A stretch of 27,718 nt of DNA from QHCE01 sp041743105 (lineage in GTDB: Bacteria; Actinomycetota; Actinomycetes; Mycobacteriales; QHCE01): the NCBI GenBank assembly GCA_041743105.1, contig JBGTNI010000103.1, positions 1-27,718 on the forward strand, given 5' to 3'. How positions within the stretch are numbered: the first letter of the stretch is position 1; every line of letters starts with the position of its first letter. Both the position numbers and the translations under genes were made by a program. The notes under the pieces were generated by a model. It did no database searches. It was not told where the DNA came from and worked only from the letters and a program-made list of their open reading frames with translations. Positions 1 through 6,191 of the stretch are shown in pieces.

Positions 1-310
1 ACGTGGCAAGATTGCCGGCGCGGCGCTGGTGGCCGGCGGTGTTGCGCTCGCTTCGGTGGCAGCAGGCGCCGTCGTAGCCCTAGTTGCTGGCGGCGCGGCG
101 GCGCTGGGGGGTTGGGCCGCATGGCGGCGCAGCAGAGACCAGCAGCTGCAAGCGTTGGGTCAGGCCACCGGCAACCCCGGCCTCAGTATTGCAGATGGCC
201 CCGGAGCTGCGCAGCGCGTTCGCAGCGCACTGGATGGACTGCGTCAAGGGACACCGTTCGCTCGCGGATCACCAGGGCTAGCGTCCAGCCGATCGCAGAC
301 CCGGCGGTAG
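1..310 (+). CDS. Partial small Ala/Gly-rich membrane protein, C-terminal part
   Basis: An open frame enters from the left edge (codons begin at base 2) and stops at 308-310. A GTG at 29 is in frame, but the frame is open upstream of it, so the true start is probably outside the window. The visible part is one long Ala/Gly/Val hydrophobic stretch of about 40 residues, enough for one or two membrane passes. It is followed by a basic stop-transfer segment (WRRSRDQQLQALG) and a polar tail ending in Arg. The hydrophobic-then-basic ending resembles the C-terminus of the next gene, which has WRYGREQQLDAFY. I do not recognise the family. The next gene starts 10 nt later, so the two are likely cotranscribed. 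Confidence 0.55.
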   Translation, partial: RGKIAGAALVAGGVALASVAAGAVVALVAGGAAALGGWAAWRRSRDQQLQALGQATGNPGLSIADGPGAAQRVRSALDGLRQGTPFARGSPGLASSRSQTRR

Positions 311-319
311 GGGGTTGCG

Positions 320-973
320 ATGACGCGAGAATTCGCGGCACCAGGCCTGGCGCGTAAACCGTGGATCTGGGAGCGCAGACGGCGGTTTGGCGAACGGGAC
401 GTACACCGGGCGTTAAATCGTGGCCGGTGGGGCCGTATGTTCGCCGACGAGGAGCGCGGCAATCTCGCCGAAGCGGTGCTCGATCTCGATGCGGTCCGCA
501 CCGTCGGTCACCTCGCGGTTGCGGAGGTAGTCGGCCGGGGCAGCGATCGGCTCCGGGCCGCAGAGATTGCAGCGCTCGACTCGACGCTGACTCTGCGACA
601 GCGCGACCACATCGCGCGAGCCGGACGGGGGTATCGCGGCGCCGGCGCGCAGTTGGCAAAAGTTGGGGCGGTAGCCGCGGCGCTCGGTGCGATCACACTC
701 CTTCCGCGCGCGCGTAGCCGCGCGAGCGACCTTCCCAGACTAAAGCTTGGCCCTAAGGTCACAATCGCCGCGCCTGAGACCGCCGCGCGCAGCGGAGTCT
801 TCCTCGGTGGCGGAGTGCTGACCGCCATTGCGGGAGGTCTGCTGTGGCGGTACGGCCGAGAGCAGCAACTAGACGCTTTTTACGACCCGGTACCTGACCC
901 GGCCGCGCAGCTACCGCGTATACGAGCCTCCCACGCTCCCAATAGGCACTCGCAGCGCGCCGCCTGGTCTTAA
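320..973 (+). CDS. Hypothetical membrane-anchored protein, 217 aa
   Basis: ATG at 320 is preceded by a purine-rich AGGGGG at 309-314, a reasonable ribosome binding site. The N-terminal half is charged and mostly helical in character (WERRRRFGERDVHRALNRG, then acidic and basic stretches with DLDAVRTVGHLAVAEVVGRG). Two hydrophobic segments follow, at about residues 113-130 and 163-180. The second is followed by WRYGREQQLDAFYDPVP, which matches the pattern at the end of the preceding partial gene, so the two may be distant paralogues. Downstream lies the Sua5 gene after a 38-nt gap. In many actinobacteria the prfA/prmC pair sits in this position and it is absent here. No function can be assigned. 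Overlapping minus-strand frames are shadows. Confidence 0.5.
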   Translation: MTREFAAPGLARKPWIWERRRRFGERDVHRALNRGRWGRMFADEERGNLAEAVLDLDAVRTVGHLAVAEVVGRGSDRLRAAEIAALDSTLTLRQRDHIARAGRGYRGAGAQLAKVGAVAAALGAITLLPRARSRASDLPRLKLGPKVTIAAPETAARSGVFLGGGVLTAIAGGLLWRYGREQQLDAFYDPVPDPAAQLPRIRASHAPNRHSQRAAWS

Positions 974-1011
974 GAGAATCTAATGTGAAGAGCCATGTAG
1001 CCTGGAGGGCT

Positions 1012-1722
1012 ATGGCTAACAGCGACTCGAAAACATCGAATGTGACTTCCGTCGCGGCAGCAGGTGAGCTGTTCGACTGTGCTGACCCGGGCGAACGGAG
1101 CATCGGAATCGCCGCCGCGATTGACGCCGTTGAGCGCGGCGATCTCGTGGTGCTGCCCACCGACACGGTCTACGGCATCGGCGCCAACGCCTTCGACGAC
1201 ATTGCCGTCACGCAGCTGCTTGCGGCGAAACGACGCGGACGAGACATGCCGGTGCCAGTACTGGTGGCGTCGCGACGCACCGTGGATGGTCTAGTGGTGT
1301 CACTATCTAGTCAGGCCCGGGATCTGATGGCGGCCTTCTGGCCCGGCGGTCTCACATTGGTGGTGGACCAAGCGCCTTCGCTGGCGTGGGATTTGGGGGA
1401 GACCGGCGGCACGGTCGCGGTTCGAATGCCGTTGCACCCGGTCACGCTGGAGGTTCTTGCCGCTACCGGACCTGCGGCGGTGTCCAGTGCCAACGTTTCA
1501 GGTAAACCTCCGGCGAGCACCGCCGCGCAGGCACAACAGCAGTTCGGGCCGTCAGTCGCCGTCTACCTTGAGGCCGGCCCCAGCGCCGAGCCGGTGCCGT
1601 CGAGCATCGTGGACGTCAGCGGCGATGTGCCGATATTGCTGCGTGCGGGAGCGATCGGCGTGGAGCAACTGCGGGAAGTGGTACCGGAACTTGAAATCCC
1701 CGTGGCGAGTTCTACTTCATGA
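1012..1722 (+). CDS. tsaC: L-threonylcarbamoyladenylate synthase (Sua5/YciO/YrdC family)
   Basis: This enzyme makes threonylcarbamoyl-AMP from threonine, bicarbonate and ATP in the cytoplasm, the first step of the t6A modification of ANN-decoding tRNAs. The 236-aa product has the YrdC fold signatures: PTDTVYGIG at about residues 49-57, the basic AAKRRGRDMP substrate loop at 71-80, FWPGGLTL at about 109-116 and SSANVSGKPP at 158-167. It lacks the extra C-terminal Sua5 domain and so is TsaC length plus a short polar N-terminus. I chose ATG 1012 because GGAGGG lies just upstream at 1004-1009. An in-frame GTG at 985 has no such site. The stop overlaps the next start (ATGA). In mycobacteria the orthologue Rv1301 likewise precedes the ATP synthase genes. 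Confidence 0.9.
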   Translation: MANSDSKTSNVTSVAAAGELFDCADPGERSIGIAAAIDAVERGDLVVLPTDTVYGIGANAFDDIAVTQLLAAKRRGRDMPVPVLVASRRTVDGLVVSLSSQARDLMAAFWPGGLTLVVDQAPSLAWDLGETGGTVAVRMPLHPVTLEVLAATGPAAVSSANVSGKPPASTAAQAQQQFGPSVAVYLEAGPSAEPVPSSIVDVSGDVPILLRAGAIGVEQLREVVPELEIPVASSTS

Positions 1723-2363
1723 CATTTACGGTGCTGCACGTCTGCCTGGGGAACATCTGCCGCTCGCCGATGGCCGAGCGGCTGCTTGCTGCCCGGTTCG
1801 CGGAGCGCCTAGCCATGGTGGACCCGACCGTGGACCCGGCCACGCTGCTGCACTCGGCTAGCGCGGGCACCGGAGACTGGCACGTCGGTGAGGAGATGAG
1901 CCAAGGGGCCGTGAAACAGCTTGCGTTACGAGGGATATCGGCGACCGGTTTTCGGGCTCGCTCGTTATGGCAGGTGAAGCTGACCGAATCGGACTTGATA
2001 CTCACCGCCACTCGAAAGCAGCAGCAGGAGATTGACAACCGCGAGCCCGAGGTTGCCAGGCATACGTATAGCCTGCTGCAGTTCGGGCGGCTCGCGCGTG
2101 AAGTCGCGCCTGGGCTGTTATCCGCGATGCACGGTGCGCCGACTCCATCGACGGTTTGGCGGCGTGGCGAGGCGTTGATCGCCGCGGTATCAGAGCTGTC
2201 TGCGCCGACCACCCAACGGCAACCGACCACCGATGACCTCACCGATCCCTACGGTCGCAGCGAAGAGGTATTTTCTAAGGTTGCCGAAGAGATCGATCAC
2301 GCGCTTGCGCCACTGGTAGCCACACTAGTCGGAGATCGGACGCCGCCATCGGAGCCCCAATGA
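1719..2363 (+). CDS. Low-molecular-weight protein tyrosine phosphatase family protein
   Basis: The N-terminus carries the LMW-PTP P-loop CLGNICRS at residues 9-16 (C-x5-R-S), with Cys9 as the expected nucleophile and Arg15 binding phosphate. A DP pair at 176-177 (TDPYGRS) fits the general-acid loop. The motif order and the HSASAGTGDW segment at about 45-53 match the family. At 214 aa it is longer than the classic 150-160 aa enzymes, with extra sequence at about residues 130-170. It overlaps the Sua5 stop and the next start by 4 nt each, so it is translationally coupled. Substrates are unknown: family members act on tyrosine-phosphorylated proteins or, in some lineages, arginine phosphate. The location points to housekeeping co-expression, not to a defined partner. 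Confidence 0.85.
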   Translation: MTFTVLHVCLGNICRSPMAERLLAARFAERLAMVDPTVDPATLLHSASAGTGDWHVGEEMSQGAVKQLALRGISATGFRARSLWQVKLTESDLILTATRKQQQEIDNREPEVARHTYSLLQFGRLAREVAPGLLSAMHGAPTPSTVWRRGEALIAAVSELSAPTTQRQPTTDDLTDPYGRSEEVFSKVAEEIDHALAPLVATLVGDRTPPSEPQ

Positions 2364-2827
2364 CCCAGCGGCCAGACTCTCTTGATAACCCGGAGCCGCT
2401 TGCTGGCAACGGCTTCGGGCTACGGATGTGTGCATGGGCAGTTGGAGCGTGCGGCGCGGTCGCAATGATGGGCGGCGGGCTGTTGGTGACCTCGGCACTG
2501 ATGTCCAACGTGAGTTCATCGAGTCCGAACAATGCTGTGCCGCAGGGGCTGGGATTCGCAGTCGGCGTCGGGGTCGCCGCGACATCGTTTGCGTTCTCAT
2601 CGCTGGTGATCGTATGGGTCGATCTCATCGATCGTCGGCTTATCCTGCCGGTCGGGCTGCTGACCTACGTGCTCAAGATCGTCACCATCGGCGTGGTGGT
2701 CTTTGCCTTAGCGCGCCATGACTGGCCGGGTTTTGTGCCGCTGCTGTGGGGGATTGCCGTCGGTACCGCCACGTGGGTGAGCACGCAAGCGATCTGGGCG
2801 TACCGCTGGGCAACACGGCTGCGCTAA
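2360..2827 (+). CDS. AtpI-like membrane protein upstream of ATP synthase
   Basis: A 155-aa protein with four predicted membrane segments, at about residues 22-48, 64-88, 94-116 and 124-145. The WVDLIDRRLILPVGLLTYVL stretch links the second and third. Position and topology match the AtpI-type proteins (Rv1303 in M. tuberculosis) encoded just before atpB. AtpI is known to assist assembly of the c-ring, but that role is inferred here from family and location. ATG 2360 overlaps the preceding stop (ATGA), implying coupled translation. A wecA/rfe glycosyltransferase gene often found just before it in actinobacteria is missing. A 10-bp inverted repeat follows the stop by 8 nt. Confidence 0.7.
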   Translation: MTQRPDSLDNPEPLAGNGFGLRMCAWAVGACGAVAMMGGGLLVTSALMSNVSSSSPNNAVPQGLGFAVGVGVAATSFAFSSLVIVWVDLIDRRLILPVGLLTYVLKIVTIGVVVFALARHDWPGFVPLLWGIAVGTATWVSTQAIWAYRWATRLR

Positions 2828-2835
2828 CTTTTAAG

Positions 2836-2881
2836 GGCGACATCTCCCATGGATCGGGCAAAACATGGCACAGATGTCGCC
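2836..2881 (+). repeat. Intercistronic inverted repeat after the AtpI-like gene
   Basis: Perfect 10-bp arms GGCGACATCT (2836-2845) and AGATGTCGCC (2872-2881) flank a 26-nt loop. The loop itself contains a nested 5-bp pair CCATG / CATGG. No T-run follows, so it is a weak candidate for an intrinsic terminator. It may be an attenuator or an mRNA processing/stability hairpin between the two accessory genes. Confidence 0.6.
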
Positions 2882-2967
2882 AGTGCAGGGCCTAACCATT
2901 AATTTTCTACCAGGCGGTAACCACAGCGGCGCAGCAGGGGGTGCCGTGAGCGGTCGAGTGGGTGAGC

Positions 2968-2973
2968 TATTCT
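2968..2973 (+). promoter_or_regulatory. Possible -10 element (TATTCT) before atpZ
   Basis: TATTCT ends 9 nt before ATG 2983, which would put the transcription start about 3 nt from the start codon (near-leaderless). No convincing -35 box is visible. If real, this is an internal promoter serving atpZ-atpB onward, downstream of the 2836-2881 hairpin. Confidence 0.3.
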
Positions 2974-2982
2974 TCCCTCGTC

Positions 2983-3201
2983 ATGGCAGATGACCAGCCC
3001 GATCACGGCCCCGAGTGGGGCATGAATACTGGTTGGGCCATTGTCGGCACTTTGATCAGCGGAATGGTCGTCTGGGGCGGCATCGGCTGGCTAGTCGACT
3101 GGTGGCTCGGGACCAGTTTTGGTTTGCCAGTCGGTCTGGTGCTTGGCGCCGCCGGCGCGATCTTCCTAGTGGTTAAGCGGTACGCACATCTGCCTGAGTA
3201 G
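2983..3201 (+). CDS. atpZ: AtpZ/AtpI family small membrane protein
   Basis: A 72-aa protein with two transmembrane helices (TGWAIVGTLISGMVVWGGIG and FGLPVGLVLGAAGAIFLVV) joined by WLVDWWLG, typical of the AtpZ / F0F1-ATPase subunit family encoded just before atpB. AtpZ proteins are associated with ion handling or c-ring assembly. An in-frame GTG at 2962 would add seven residues. I prefer ATG 2983 because MADDQPD is a normal polar N-terminus and TATTCT is suitably placed for a near-leaderless transcript, but neither start has a clear ribosome binding site. The gene lies between two repeat-bearing gaps of 134-155 and 158 nt. Confidence 0.75.
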   Translation: MADDQPDHGPEWGMNTGWAIVGTLISGMVVWGGIGWLVDWWLGTSFGLPVGLVLGAAGAIFLVVKRYAHLPE

Positions 3202-3216
3202 ATCCGCTAGCCCGAT

Positions 3217-3249
3217 GTTAGCTAGCTCGAGTTAGCTAGCTCGAGTTAG
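3217..3249 (+). repeat. Tandem 14-nt direct repeat with hairpin upstream of atpB
   Basis: GTTAGCTAGCTCGA occurs at 3217-3230 and again at 3231-3244, followed by a partial third copy (GTTAG). Within it, AGCTAGCT at 3220-3227 can pair with AGCTAGCT at 3234-3241 around a 6-nt loop. An outer CCGA (3212-3215) faces TCGG (3250-3253). It could be a regulatory hairpin or a slippage product. The rest of the 3202-3359 gap shows nothing clear except the atpB ribosome binding site. Confidence 0.7.
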
Positions 3250-3359
3250 TCGGCACAGTTCACGGCGGTAGAACCTACGACGGCATGAACCGAAGGCAGC
3301 ACGGCCCAAAGGCAGCGTGAGCCAACGACAATATGCACTAAGGACGCAGAGAAAGGCGG

Positions 3360-4184
3360 ATGCGAGTGAGCCTGAAGCTCACCGACTCAGCTGAGCCGGC
3401 TTCCAGCCTTGCCGCTGAGTTCCCTCCCGGCCTCAAAGATTTCAACTACGCCCCGATTTGGGACTTTCACGTGCTCGGCGTGGAGTTCGCGATCACCAAG
3501 CTCACCTTGCTGACCTGGCTTGCCGTCGCTGGCATTTCGGTGTTCTTTCTGCTCGCGGTACGCAAGCCGCGGTTGGTGCCGGGTCGCCTGCAATGGGCGG
3601 CGGAGTCCACATATGGCTTCATCCGCGACGGCATGGCACGGTCGATGATCGGCGAAGCCGGAGTTCGGTTCGCGCCATACCTAACCACACTGTTTCTATT
3701 CATCGTCGCCAACAACATCTACGGCGTGCTCCCGCTGGCACAGGTATCTCCCAACGCGAAGATTTCGTTGCCGGTGGTGCTCGCGATCCTGTCGTTCGTA
3801 TTGTTCAACTGGGTGGGTATCCGAGAGCACGGTGCGAAAACCTATTTCCGTAATATTCTCTTTCCGCCGAGCGTGCCGGCATGGCTGTATCCGCTGCTGA
3901 CGCCGATCGAGTTCTTCTCCACCCTGGTGGTGCGGCCCGTGACGCTGGCGGTGCGGTTGTTCGCGAACATGTTCGCCGGCCATCTTTTGTTGCTGGTGTT
4001 CACCCTCGGCGGCGTTGCGTTGCTGGCCTCGGATAACTTCTTACTCAAAGGCTTCTCGGTCTTTTCCTTCTTACTAGCGATCGCGCTGAGTTTGTTCGAA
4101 TTCGCGGTGCAGTTGGTACAGGCTTACGTCTTCACCATCCTCACCGCGAGCTACCTACAAGGGGCGTTGGCGCACGAGCACTGA
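3360..4184 (+). CDS. atpB: ATP synthase F0 subunit a
   Basis: This is the membrane stator subunit that forms the two proton half-channels against the c-ring. The 274-aa product has the essential Arg in VRLFANMFAGH (Arg199, equivalent to E. coli Arg210). Five to six hydrophobic helices are visible, including FAITKLTLLTWLAVAGISVF, YLTTLFLFIVANNIYGVLPL and the C-terminal FAVQLVQAYVFTILTASYL. The length is ordinary for actinobacteria. ATG 3360 is preceded by AGAAAGGCGG. It is the first structural gene of the operon, followed by an 86-nt gap containing a hairpin before atpE. Confidence 0.97.
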   Translation: MRVSLKLTDSAEPASSLAAEFPPGLKDFNYAPIWDFHVLGVEFAITKLTLLTWLAVAGISVFFLLAVRKPRLVPGRLQWAAESTYGFIRDGMARSMIGEAGVRFAPYLTTLFLFIVANNIYGVLPLAQVSPNAKISLPVVLAILSFVLFNWVGIREHGAKTYFRNILFPPSVPAWLYPLLTPIEFFSTLVVRPVTLAVRLFANMFAGHLLLLVFTLGGVALLASDNFLLKGFSVFSFLLAIALSLFEFAVQLVQAYVFTILTASYLQGALAHEH

Positions 4185-4230
4185 GCCGCCGTCCGTACCA
4201 ATGAATTCCGTACCAATCCAACAACCGCCG

Positions 4231-4250
4231 CCGCGTGAAGGATCACGCGG
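4231..4250 (+). repeat. Perfect hairpin between atpB and atpE
   Basis: CCGCGTGA (4231-4238) and TCACGCGG (4243-4250) form an 8-bp perfect stem closed by the tetraloop AGGA. It ends 7 nt before the strong atpE ribosome binding site. A stable hairpin here could act as a block to upstream mRNA decay or help set the high atpE translation rate. There is no T-run, so it is not an obvious terminator. Just upstream, CCGTACCAAT is repeated (4193-4202 and 4208-4217). Confidence 0.75.
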
Positions 4251-4257
4251 CACGCAC

Positions 4258-4263
4258 AGGAGG
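4258..4263 (+). promoter_or_regulatory. Strong ribosome binding site of atpE
   Basis: AGGAGG lies 7 nt before ATG 4271, the best Shine-Dalgarno match in the operon. It fixes the atpE start over the in-frame GTG at 4235, which lies inside the hairpin. A strong site fits the need for about 10 c subunits per complex. Confidence 0.85.
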
Positions 4264-4270
4264 AACCCCA

Positions 4271-4498
4271 ATGACTGACCTCGCCGCCGTGAACGGCAGC
4301 CTTGCCGCCATTGGTTATGGCCTTGCCGCCATCGGCCCCGGCGTCGGTGTCGGCCTGGTGTTCGCGGCCTACATTCAGGCCAGCGCCCGCCAGCCCGCAT
4401 CGGCTCGCCTCAACCTGCCATGGTTGTTCCTTGGCTTCGCGTTGATCGAGGCGCTGGCGCTGTTCGGTATCGCCTTCGGCTTCGTATGGGCCGGTTAG
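4271..4498 (+). CDS. atpE: ATP synthase F0 subunit c
   Basis: This 75-aa two-helix hairpin forms the proton-driven rotor ring. Helix 1 has the glycine motif G22-P-G-V-G-V-G28, the polar loop has Arg40-Gln41-Pro42, and helix 2 has the ion-binding carboxylate Glu60 in FALIEALALFG. The residues that mark sodium-binding rings are absent: Val27 occupies the position of the Na+-ligand Gln, and Ala61 follows Glu60 where Ser is expected. Proton coupling is therefore likely. This assignment is from motif comparison by eye. The gene ends 1 nt before the atpF ATG, so atpF is translationally coupled. Confidence 0.96.
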   Translation: MTDLAAVNGSLAAIGYGLAAIGPGVGVGLVFAAYIQASARQPASARLNLPWLFLGFALIEALALFGIAFGFVWAG

Positions 4499-4499
4499 C

Positions 4500-5135
4500 A
4501 TGACCCCGGTAAGTGTGACGCCGGCGATCTCGTTGGCAGCGCAGGAGAGTCCGCCGGTCATTCCAGTGGTCGGTGAGCTCATCATCGGCTTTATCGCCTT
4601 CGGCATCTTGTGCTTCATCTTGATGCGCTACGTCTTTCCGAAGATGGAGCAGACGTACCGGGCTCGGGTAGACGCCATCGAAGGCGGACTGCAACGGGCG
4701 CAGCAGGCGCAGCAAGAGGCTCAGCAGCTGCTACAGCGCTACACCGAGCAGCTGACGCAGGCACGATCGGAGGCGACCGCGATCCGGGACGAGGCGCGCG
4801 AGGAAGGTCAACAGATCCTGCAGGACCTGCGTGCGCAGGCCCAGGAAGATGCGATGCGCATCGTGGCGCGCGGTGAGCAGCAACTGGCCAGCTCGCGAGC
4901 GCAGCTGGTCCGCGAGCTTCGCACCGAGATCGGCCAGCTGTCTGTGGAGTTAGCGAGCCGCATCGTGGGGGAGTCACTTGCCGACGAGGTCCGCCGCGCC
5001 CGAACCGTGGAGCGTTTCCTTGACGAGTTGGAACGGGGCGGTGCCCAGTCAAGCGTTGCCCAGTCAAGCAACGCCTATTCAAGCAGTGCCCAGGCCGGCG
5101 CTGCCGCCGGGCGCTCTGCAACGGGTGACCGCTGA
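4500..5135 (+). CDS. atpF: ATP synthase F0 subunit b
   Basis: This is the peripheral stalk subunit. The 211-aa product has one N-terminal membrane helix at about residues 20-43 (VGELIIGFIAFGILCFILM). A long, heavily charged Gln/Glu/Arg/Ala coiled coil follows at about 48-165, leading to the F1-contact region VGESLADEVRRARTVERFLDEL. The last 30 residues are an added Ser/Ala/Gln tail made of imperfect five-residue repeats (see 5043-5102). The start is 1 nt after the atpE stop with no strong ribosome binding site, so coupling is expected. The stop and the atpH start share a base (TGATG). Unlike Mycobacterium, b is not fused to delta. Confidence 0.93.
   Translation: MTPVSVTPAISLAAQESPPVIPVVGELIIGFIAFGILCFILMRYVFPKMEQTYRARVDAIEGGLQRAQQAQQEAQQLLQRYTEQLTQARSEATAIRDEAREEGQQILQDLRAQAQEDAMRIVARGEQQLASSRAQLVRELRTEIGQLSVELASRIVGESLADEVRRARTVERFLDELERGGAQSSVAQSSNAYSSSAQAGAAAGRSATGDR
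5043..5102 (+). repeat. 15-nt in-frame tandem repeat in the 3' end of atpF
   Basis: Four 15-nt units at 5043, 5058, 5073 and 5088 encode AQSSV, AQSSN, AYSSS and AQAGA. The first two share the first 11 of 15 bases (GCCCAGTCAAG) plus the following C, the third shares TCAAGC, and the fourth keeps only GCCCAG. They lengthen the b-subunit tail beyond the folded region. The pattern suggests slippage expansion. Confidence 0.75.
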
Positions 5136-6007
5136 TGCGAACGGCGAGTCGAGAAGCTCTCGCCACCGTTCGGGCGCAGCTAACCGGATCGGTGGGCTCG
5201 CGCGACATTGACGCCGCTAAGGGCTCTGCTACTAAGGGCCCTGTTGCTCGGGACTCCCTTGAGTGGCAGCAGCTAGCTCAGCAGCTACGCGACATCTCTG
5301 GCCTGTTGGTCACTGAGCCGCGGGTGCGTCGGGCGCTGGCCGATCCCGCCCGAACCCCGCAACAGCGCATTGAGCTGTTGCGAAGCCTGCTGGCCAGTCG
5401 CGTAACGTCGTCGGCGCTGCGGGTGCTGGAAATAGTGGTGCAGCAGCGCTGGTCTAGCGCCGTCGACCTGCTCAGCGCCGTCGAGCTGCTAACGGTGGAT
5501 GCAGAACTTGAGGCGGCTGCCGTCGACGGCGGTGACAGTGGTCTTGCTGAGATCGAAGACGAGTTGTTCCGGTTTCATCGGATCGTCACTGCTCATGCCG
5601 AGTTGCTGCGAGCGTTGAGTGACGCCAGCGTCGCCCCCGTTGACCGTGCGAGCCTGACGGAGCAGCTACTCGCAGACAAGGTGCAGCCCGTCACAGTGAG
5701 ACTGATCACGATGGCGTTGCACGGTCTGGGTGGTCGAGGCTTTGCCAGTGGTGTGCTGCGGCTGGTGGAGCTGGTGGCGCAGCGGCGGGAATCGCAGGTC
5801 GCCTACGTGCGCTCGACAACTCCGCTGACGCCACAGCAGGAAATCCGGTTGGCCCGGCACCTGCACGAGGTGTACGGCCGGAAGATTTCGCTCAAGGTTC
5901 AGATCGATCCAACTGTCATGGGTGGCGCTATCGTCGAAGTAGGCGACGATCGCTACGACGGCAGCGTGACGCGGCTGCTAGAGCAGGCCCGTACCGCGTT
6001 GGCCTGA
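5135..6007 (+). CDS. atpH: ATP synthase F1 subunit delta
   Basis: This subunit links the peripheral stalk to the top of F1. The 290-aa product is longer than the E. coli delta (177 aa) but close to other actinobacterial deltas, which carry an extra N-terminal half. The C-terminal signature is clear: VYGRKISLKVQIDPTVMGG, then IVEVGDDRYDGSVTRLLEQ at about residues 247-284. The N-terminal domain has LLVTEPRVRRALADPARTPQQR, the usual helical OSCP-like repeat. ATG 5135 overlaps the atpF stop by one base. The next gene, atpA, is 184 nt away because a repeat element lies between. Confidence 0.93.
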   Translation: MRTASREALATVRAQLTGSVGSRDIDAAKGSATKGPVARDSLEWQQLAQQLRDISGLLVTEPRVRRALADPARTPQQRIELLRSLLASRVTSSALRVLEIVVQQRWSSAVDLLSAVELLTVDAELEAAAVDGGDSGLAEIEDELFRFHRIVTAHAELLRALSDASVAPVDRASLTEQLLADKVQPVTVRLITMALHGLGGRGFASGVLRLVELVAQRRESQVAYVRSTTPLTPQQEIRLARHLHEVYGRKISLKVQIDPTVMGGAIVEVGDDRYDGSVTRLLEQARTALA

Positions 6008-6049
6008 CGTTCAGCTCAAAAACTTCATATCGTATTTGAAAACGCAAAA

Positions 6050-6165
6050 GTGCCTGTCAGGAGATTTCTGCCAAGGCCGCAGGAGCCGCCGCGTACGAAA
6101 ATGGAGCGCAGCGGAATGGGTACGCAAGGCGACGAGAACGCCGGGAGAAGGCTTCTGACAGGCAC
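6050..6165 (+). repeat. Repeat element, copy A: 65-nt core inside an inverted repeat (atpH/atpA gap)
   Basis: Outer arms GTGCCTGTCAG (6050-6060) and CTGACAGGCAC (6155-6165) are perfect 11-bp complements. Between them, 6069-6133 is a GC-rich core beginning TGCCAAGGCCGCAGG and ending GGTACGCAAGGCGAC. It matches 57 of 65 positions, without gaps, the reverse complement of 10306-10370 between atpD and atpC. The core itself has GCGTAC facing GTACGC. There is no ORF in it. The gap 6008-6191 otherwise holds an AT-rich stretch at 6012-6048 and the atpA ribosome binding site AGAGAGGA (6178-6185). It behaves like a small non-autonomous or palindromic repeat. Confidence 0.85.
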
Positions 6166-6191
6166 CCTGAGCCGACTAGAGAGGACTTATT

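Noticed and set aside
3217..3249. 14-nt direct repeats considered as a CRISPR-like array
   Set aside because: The units are contiguous with no spacers and only two full copies. They are tandem slippage repeats with hairpin potential.
4235..4270. Longer atpE start at GTG 4235
   Set aside because: It lies within the hairpin, adds a non-conserved 12-residue tail, and bypasses the strong AGGAGG before ATG 4271.
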